A DNA stretch of 64,000 nt from DATAES01 sp963802415 (GTDB taxonomy: Bacteria > Actinomycetota > Acidimicrobiia > Acidimicrobiales > JACDCH01). Shown in pieces: positions 59,921 to 64,000 of the stretch. The DNA lies in the NCBI GenBank assembly GCA_963802415.1, contig CAWDIH010000001.1, forward strand, positions 248,001-312,000. The letters run 5' to 3'. Under the pieces are notes generated by a model. That model saw only the letters and a program-made list of their open reading frames with translations. It did no database searches and had not been told where the DNA came from. Each line of letters begins with the position of its first letter. Position 1 is the first letter of the stretch. A program made the position numbers and the translations under genes.

Positions 59921-60307
59921 TCAAACGTGGCGTCCATCCAGACGACGACGTCCAATTCTGTCGTCGACAGACAGCCCTCGAAGAGCATCAACCACGACGG
60001 TAATGTCGTTACGCGCGGTCAACGTCACCTTGACGTGGGTGATCAGCGCATCAACCCCGCCGATCAAGTGCGCCCATGCTCGTCACCCGGGGCAATGGCT
60101 CGCTGGTGGAGCATCCACAACGACCGACGATGGCACGAGATGGCCGGCGCCGATCCAGGGTGGGTATCCCGTCCAGATGACGGATGGATCTGTCTCCGCA
60201 TGGACGTACAAGGGTCCGCGTCGAGCCCGAGTGTGGACGGCCGACGCAATGGTCCGATCCGCCGTTGCACCGGCTATCGCGCCAACCACGATCGACCCGA
60301 GATCCAC
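59921..60307 (-). pseudogene. Possible small gene with an internal stop
   Basis: In one frame a GTG at 60307 opens DLGSIVVGAIAGATADRTI, followed by TDPSVIWTGYPPWIGAGHLV. A TGA stands near 60084. The same frame then continues protein-like as AWAHLIGGVDALITHVKVTL and stops at 59921. Two halves in one frame separated by a TGA (possibly CGA to TGA) look like a broken gene, but neither half matches a family I know. Confidence 0.35.
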
Positions 60308-60890
60308 ACGCCGAGCGTACGTTCATGCTGTGTCTCACCCACCGAGAGCCTGGGCTTCTTGCGCGCACTCGAAGGCTAAATCGAGATCGAGAAAATCACC
60401 GTTCTGAGGACTCGAACTCTCGCCGGACGGCTGACGGCGGATGTCGGCGAGTTATCGATAGGGCGGTTGAGCCGTACGCATTTCCAGATGTTCAGCCGAT
60501 CATGTCGACTGACGGCTGCTCCGCGACGTTCGTGACCATGACGTGACCACGCGGTCCCCTGTCTTCAAGAGGAGTAATGAGACCCTCGCGGAGTTTCGCG
60601 GTCTAGATCGATGGTGCGACACGCTCCCGATGACTACGGACGCCTCGGGCCGGTAGCAAAGTGGCCACATGCGAGGCTGACGCACGGCACACGCCCATCT
60701 GCAACGTTAGGGCGAGCACGTTGGTTCAAGGGCGGTCCGGTTGCTGGGAATCGAGGCCGTCGTAACAACGCGACCTTCCGCCAACATCGCGCGGTCCCGC
60801 GCATCGCCTGCCGGCCGCGGACCTGCTTTCACGGTTGGCGTCCTTCGATCTGGCTCGATCGTCGTGTCGATGTCACACCCCCGTGGGATC
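60308..60890. other. Intergenic region, nothing recognised
   Basis: About 580 bases with no credible coding frame, no hairpin of note and no recognised repeat. Base use looks irregular compared with flanking genes, which fits decayed accessory DNA. Confidence 0.45.
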
Positions 60891-61577
60891 ATGCAGACCA
60901 TGTCGGAGAACGAGCTCGCCCGCGACAGCGACGACGATCGTGAAGAACCGGGCGAGCTCAGGTCGACTCCGGCAGCCGAGCCGAAGACGGACCCGGATGC
61001 TTTGACGGTGGGCGAAATCGTCCGCATGGAGAACTCGGCCGATCCCACGGAAACGAAGCGCGCGCGAGAGATCTGGCAGCAGCAGATGGGCCCGGCACTA
61101 GAAGCGTTGGCGTCGATTGGAAACAGGGTCACACGCGAAGTCGCCGGGCCGCTTCTGCACACGTTCTCAAGTCAGTTGAAGGTCGACGAGCTCCTCAAGG
61201 CGTCTCTGCTCACCGACGCCATCACGCCGCAGTTCGACATTCCTGCATTTCAGGTGCCTGGCTACGCCTTGGACACGTCGATCATTGCGGATGTCTCGGC
61301 GACACAGGGAGCCCGTGAAGCCCGACGCGACCAGGCTGCGTCGGCCGCGGTGGACACCGCTGAAACGGTCCGAGAGTTGGTCGAGGTATCTCGAGAGCAA
61401 CACCGGCAGCTCACCGCAGTGACCGAGGCGCTCGCGACCTTGGCGGTCCAAGGGGATACGGCCCAGAAGGCCGGTCGCCGACAGTTCCGAGCAGGCTTCT
61501 TGGTCGGCATCGCGACCCTGATCGTGGCAGCCGCGACGCTCTGGTTCAGCTGGCAAATGTGGCTGGCGGCGAGTTAG
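60891..61577 (+). CDS. Coiled-coil protein with C-terminal membrane anchor
   Basis: 228 residues (ATG 60891; ATG 60900 is also possible). The N-terminal 45 residues are very acidic (ARDSDDDREEPGELRS). The middle is amphipathic helix (ALEALASIGNRVTREVAGPL, REARRDQAASAAVDTAETVR) likely to form coiled coil. The end is one membrane helix FLVGIATLIVAAATLWFSW, so it is a tail-anchored protein facing the cytoplasm. I do not recognise a family. Its stop overlaps the IS3-type remnant on the other strand. It may be an accessory gene of the island region. Confidence 0.55.
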   Translation: MQTMSENELARDSDDDREEPGELRSTPAAEPKTDPDALTVGEIVRMENSADPTETKRAREIWQQQMGPALEALASIGNRVTREVAGPLLHTFSSQLKVDELLKASLLTDAITPQFDIPAFQVPGYALDTSIIADVSATQGAREARRDQAASAAVDTAETVRELVEVSREQHRQLTAVTEALATLAVQGDTAQKAGRRQFRAGFLVGIATLIVAAATLWFSWQMWLAAS

Positions 61578-61707
61578 CTGCGCGCGCCTACCGGGACGTG
61601 TTCGCGAGGTGCCGGTCCGTGACCCACGGTTGACACCGCCCGGGAAGCAGTCAAGCGAGCCTGGGCGGCGCGACGGAAACACACCACACCGAGGGAGCAC
61701 ATTCTCT

Positions 61708-61936
61708 GCGCGAAGAAGGCCGCCGCTCGAGAGAGCAGATCACGCTCCATGCGCAGCACCCGGTTCTCCCGACGCAACTCGACCAGCTCCTTACGCTCGG
61801 CCGTGGTCAGCCCGGGCTTGGCGCCCTCGTCGACATCGGCCTGGTGTAACCAGTTCCGCAACAACCCTCGGAGATCTTCAGATCCCGCGACGATGATCCT
61901 GGCGCAACGACGCAGGACCTCGGGATCGCCGTTCAC
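61708..61936 (-). mobile_element. IS3-family OrfA remnant
   Basis: On the reverse strand the frame reads LLRNWLHQADVDEGAKPGLT and then AERKELVELRRENRVLRMER with LLSRAAAFFA. This is the C-terminal half of an IS3 OrfA transposase HTH protein. The start (MNGDPEVLRRCARIIVAGSE) is garbled by frame changes and no OrfB follows. It is a dead fragment abutting the IS256 remnant. Confidence 0.75.
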
Positions 61937-61975
61937 GATCCCACGATGCCATGCGGGGGTCGGTTACGACCGCTG

Positions 61976-62976
61976 GCTCAACTCGCTCGATAATCGACTC
62001 CACCGGGTTCGTCGACATGACCGTGCGCAACAAGGCGCCGGTGACACCGAGGCGGGTGACGGTGACCGGCTCTGCCAGTTCTTCGCGCAGACTCCCGGCG
62101 GCGTCGGGGTTCACCTTGTCGAGCTGGTTGGCGAGCGCGTTCAGCGCGGCCTCGGCCTCATCGGCATTGGGGTTGGCCCACGCGGTGCGCAGTTTGCGGC
62201 GGACCCACGGGCCGCGCCGTTTCGGGGAGATGGTCCATCACGTTGCGTCCTTATGGATACGGCAACGGAGCGATGACGGCCTGGTCGCCGAACACGTCAC
62301 GCACTGCTTTGTGCAGCGCCTTGGCGCTGTCAAAGCCGAACAAGATGCTGTCGCTGGCTTCCGGGCCGCGGTCGCGCAAACCGGTGATGAGACCCCGCAC
62401 CACCGACGCGTTATCGGTGGAGCCCTCGACCACCCCGAGGGGCACCTTGGTGCCATCGGCGGTGACGCCGAGCGCACCGACCATGGCGTGACCGGGGAAG
62501 TCGAACCCGTCGATGAACACGATCAGCCACCGCCGGTCGTCCAGCGGCCGGGCACGCAACTCGGCGAGACGCTCGGCGGTGGCCGTAATGAAGCGGCGGC
62601 TCACAGACGACTGCGATTTTCCCGACGCGCATGCCTCCACCTCCGCGCCGACCGGTTCGAGGGCGCGGTGGTAGCGGCGACCGGACAGCCCGGCCAGCAT
62701 CGACGCCACCATGTGGTCGGCCAACAGATCGACCGAGGCGAACGTGTCGTAGGACTCCAGATGCACCTCGCGCTCGACGCCGGTCTCGTCGGCGATGGTG
62801 CGCACTCGCGGCCGGCGCACCGGGATCCGCCGGCCGCCCAAGGTGACCTTGCCGTCCTCGGTCCCGTGCCGGGTCGCGGCTCGGTTCGGATCATGCTGAC
62901 CTTTTGGGCCGGCCACGTCGGTGACCTCGGCGTCGACGAGCCCATCACGGCCCAAGCCGATCGCCACCACACCCAC
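61976..62976 (-). pseudogene. IS256-family transposase, 3' half degraded
   Basis: The N-terminal half is intact from about 62976: VAGPKGQHDPNRAATRHGTE, VTLGGRRIPVRRPRVRT, SYDTFASVDLLADHMVASML, then the catalytic Asp regions FIDGFDF and FGFDSAKALHKAV. After VIAPLPYP the frame breaks near 62250. Fragments such as HKDAT, WVRRKLRTAWANPNADEAEA and STNPVESIIERV follow in changing frames, and the end with the third acidic residue is missing. It cannot transpose by itself. Terminal inverted repeats were not found by eye. Confidence 0.8.
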
Positions 62977-63017
62977 GTAATCCTCCTGGCGCCGCGAGTG
63001 GGGCCGCGGGCGCCGGG

Positions 63018-63290
63018 ATGCGATACTTAACCCCAGTGGAGCGCAAGAAGAAACTGGACCTTCCCGGCATGGGCGAAGTCGAGGTGACCGAGATCGGCTT
63101 CCACGCGAGCGGGGAGCATTGGAACGAGTACCTGGCGGATGACGGCTCGGTCATCCGCATCAAGCTCGTTGCGACCGAAGTGCTCCGCGTCGATGGGCAG
63201 TACGATGCGGAAGGCAACCCTGCCTACTTCGTGAAATCCACCAACGTGACCAACGTGTCGGCACCAGAGGACCTTCGGAGGAAGCCGTGA
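63018..63290 (+). CDS. Small conserved-looking hypothetical protein, first gene of the HicBA operon
   Basis: 90 residues (ATG 63018; GTG 63036 may be the true start). It is beta-rich with LDLPGMGEVEVTEIGFHASG, DDGSVIRIKLVATEVLRVDG and PAYFVKSTNVTNVS, and Lys-rich at the start. No family is recognised. The stop overlaps the HicB start (GTGA), so it is co-translated with the toxin-antitoxin pair and could be a third component. A TACTTAA string lies just before GTG 63036 and resembles a -10 box. Confidence 0.6.
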   Translation: MRYLTPVERKKKLDLPGMGEVEVTEIGFHASGEHWNEYLADDGSVIRIKLVATEVLRVDGQYDAEGNPAYFVKSTNVTNVSAPEDLRRKP

Positions 63291-63709
63291 GCGATCTCGT
63301 CATCGACTCGCGCCCGTCGCGCCCGAGCGACCTGCTCGACTCGCGCTCGACGCCGCAGACGACGACGGATGAGTCATGGAGTGCGGCGTTCGTGTTCGAG
63401 CCAACGAACGCCGAGCAACTTGTCGACGGCGGCGTCATTTCTGCTGAAGACGTTGAGGGTGTACCGCTTGGGATCGTGCGGCTGTACGCAGAGATCGCGA
63501 CGCGACATGCGATCACGCGTCAGATCGAACCCGGTGTGTGGGTTGCCACCGTTGCTGGCCTCGAAGGTGCGTGGGGTGATGGCGACTCGCCAGAGGAAGC
63601 GGGGCGCGAGCTCGAAGAGGCGATCGTCGGATGGATCGCGGTGAAGCGACGTGTCGGCGCGAGGGACATCCCGCCGATGGAAGGCATCGACCTGAACCCA
63701 GGCGCGTAA
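63287..63709 (+). CDS. HicB-family antitoxin-like protein
   Basis: 140 residues from GTG 63287. The C-terminal half has the HicB partial RNase H fold: ITRQIEPGVWVATVAGLEGA, WGDGDSPEEAGRELEEAIVG, ending RRVGARDIPPMEGIDL. The N-terminal half (WSAAFVFEPTNAEQLVDGGV) has no counterpart in classical HicB. HicB proteins bind and block HicA and often repress the operon. Here HicB precedes HicA, the less common order. Confidence 0.78.
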   Translation: MSDLVIDSRPSRPSDLLDSRSTPQTTTDESWSAAFVFEPTNAEQLVDGGVISAEDVEGVPLGIVRLYAEIATRHAITRQIEPGVWVATVAGLEGAWGDGDSPEEAGRELEEAIVGWIAVKRRVGARDIPPMEGIDLNPGA

Positions 63710-63720
63710 TACGCCGCGTC

Positions 63721-64000
63721 GTGTCGCTGCCGGCGGCGACGAAACGTCGTGACCTCATCAAGCGGTTCAAGGCGCTCGGTTGGACCGGGCCGCACAAGGG
63801 CGTGGGCGATCATCCTGAGTACATGGAGAAGAACGGCCGCGTCGTCAAGGTGCCCAACAAACACTCACAACGCAGTGATATTGGGCGTGTTTTGTTGAAG
63901 ATGATCCTTGACGAGGCGGGGATTTCGGTCGATGAATGGGTAGGCACCAAGAGGAAGACAGGCGGCAAATCTGATGGTGGTCAAGAAGCAGACGCACACG
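63721..64000 (+). CDS. HicA-type toxin (3'-truncated by window edge)
   Basis: From GTG 63721, 11 bases after HicB, the frame reads ATKRRDLIKRFKALGWTGPH, then KNGRVVKVPNKHSQRSDIGR and VLLKMILDEAGIS, matching the double-stranded-RNA-binding-like fold of HicA mRNA interferases. The catalytic His should be in GPHKG, where most HicA have GSH; the small change merits note. The basic C-terminal tail (GTKRKTGGKSDGG) runs off the window, so the end is unseen. Confidence 0.75.
   Translation, partial: MSLPAATKRRDLIKRFKALGWTGPHKGVGDHPEYMEKNGRVVKVPNKHSQRSDIGRVLLKMILDEAGISVDEWVGTKRKTGGKSDGGQEADAH

Noticed and set aside
63018..63290. First gene of the HicBA operon as HicA
   Set aside because: It lacks the His-containing loop and RNA-binding fold; the HicA match is the gene at 63721.

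Overview
This window comes from a high-GC actinobacterium. Gene density is high, many starts are GTG, and adjacent genes often overlap at ATGA or GTGA. The F420-type LLM oxidoreductase, the BTAD-type regulator, the LAxTG-like sorting signal and the thiolase/DUF35 pair are all typical of Actinomycetota. The mix resembles Acidimicrobiia, but that placement is an inference. At least seven genes between 23 and 48 kb carry single-base frameshifts or in-frame stops. This could be sequencing error or real decay, and the sequence alone cannot decide.

Layout. (1) 0-6.6 kb holds an L-rhamnose operon: isomerase (cut by the window edge), aldolase/dehydrogenase fusion, kinase and a GH78 alpha-L-rhamnosidase. 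(2) At 6.6-7.1 kb there is a palindromic repeat pair and a DUF4326 gene. (3) At 7.1-20.5 kb one reverse-strand gene encodes a secreted repeat protein of about 4,455 residues. It has about 29 Ig-like repeats, a DUF11-like domain and a LARTG sorting signal. (4) 20.8-33 kb holds a kinase-like gene, a cytoplasmic HtrA protease, an ArsR/SRPBCC/YciI operon with a visible promoter and operator, an LLM oxidoreductase with a phosphotransferase, a reverse operon (amidohydrolase, thiolase-like, DUF35) and broken membrane-protein genes. (5) 33-36 kb holds a divergent TetR/SDR pair and the remains of an ECF sigma / carboxymuconolactone decarboxylase locus. (6) 36-50 kb holds a methyltransferase, an acyl-CoA-dehydrogenase-like gene with its TetR regulator, Crp, a flavin monooxygenase, SagB-type oxidoreductase, vanadium-haloperoxidase-like operon, BTAD-hydrolase fusion, and a truncated second copy of the acyl-CoA-dehydrogenase-like gene.

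(7) 50.69-58.47 kb is an integrative element bounded by 42-bp direct repeats that match the 3' part of tRNA-Arg(ACG). It carries a tyrosine integrase, a phosphoribosyltransferase-like protein, a HTH protein, a RuvC-fold protein, a Ser/Thr kinase and an XRE-ImmA/IrrE regulator. Divergent from that regulator is a bacterial ubiquitin-like cassette: a single Ubl, an E2-like protein without a central cysteine, and a JAB-E1 fusion. This cassette and its cargo are the best candidate for an unusual system, probably anti-phage or stress-induced conflict (inference).

(8) 58.5-64 kb is further accessory DNA: a DUF2384/RES toxin-antitoxin pair with a near-leaderless promoter, a coiled-coil membrane protein, IS3 and IS256 remnants, and a HicB-HicA pair cut by the window end.
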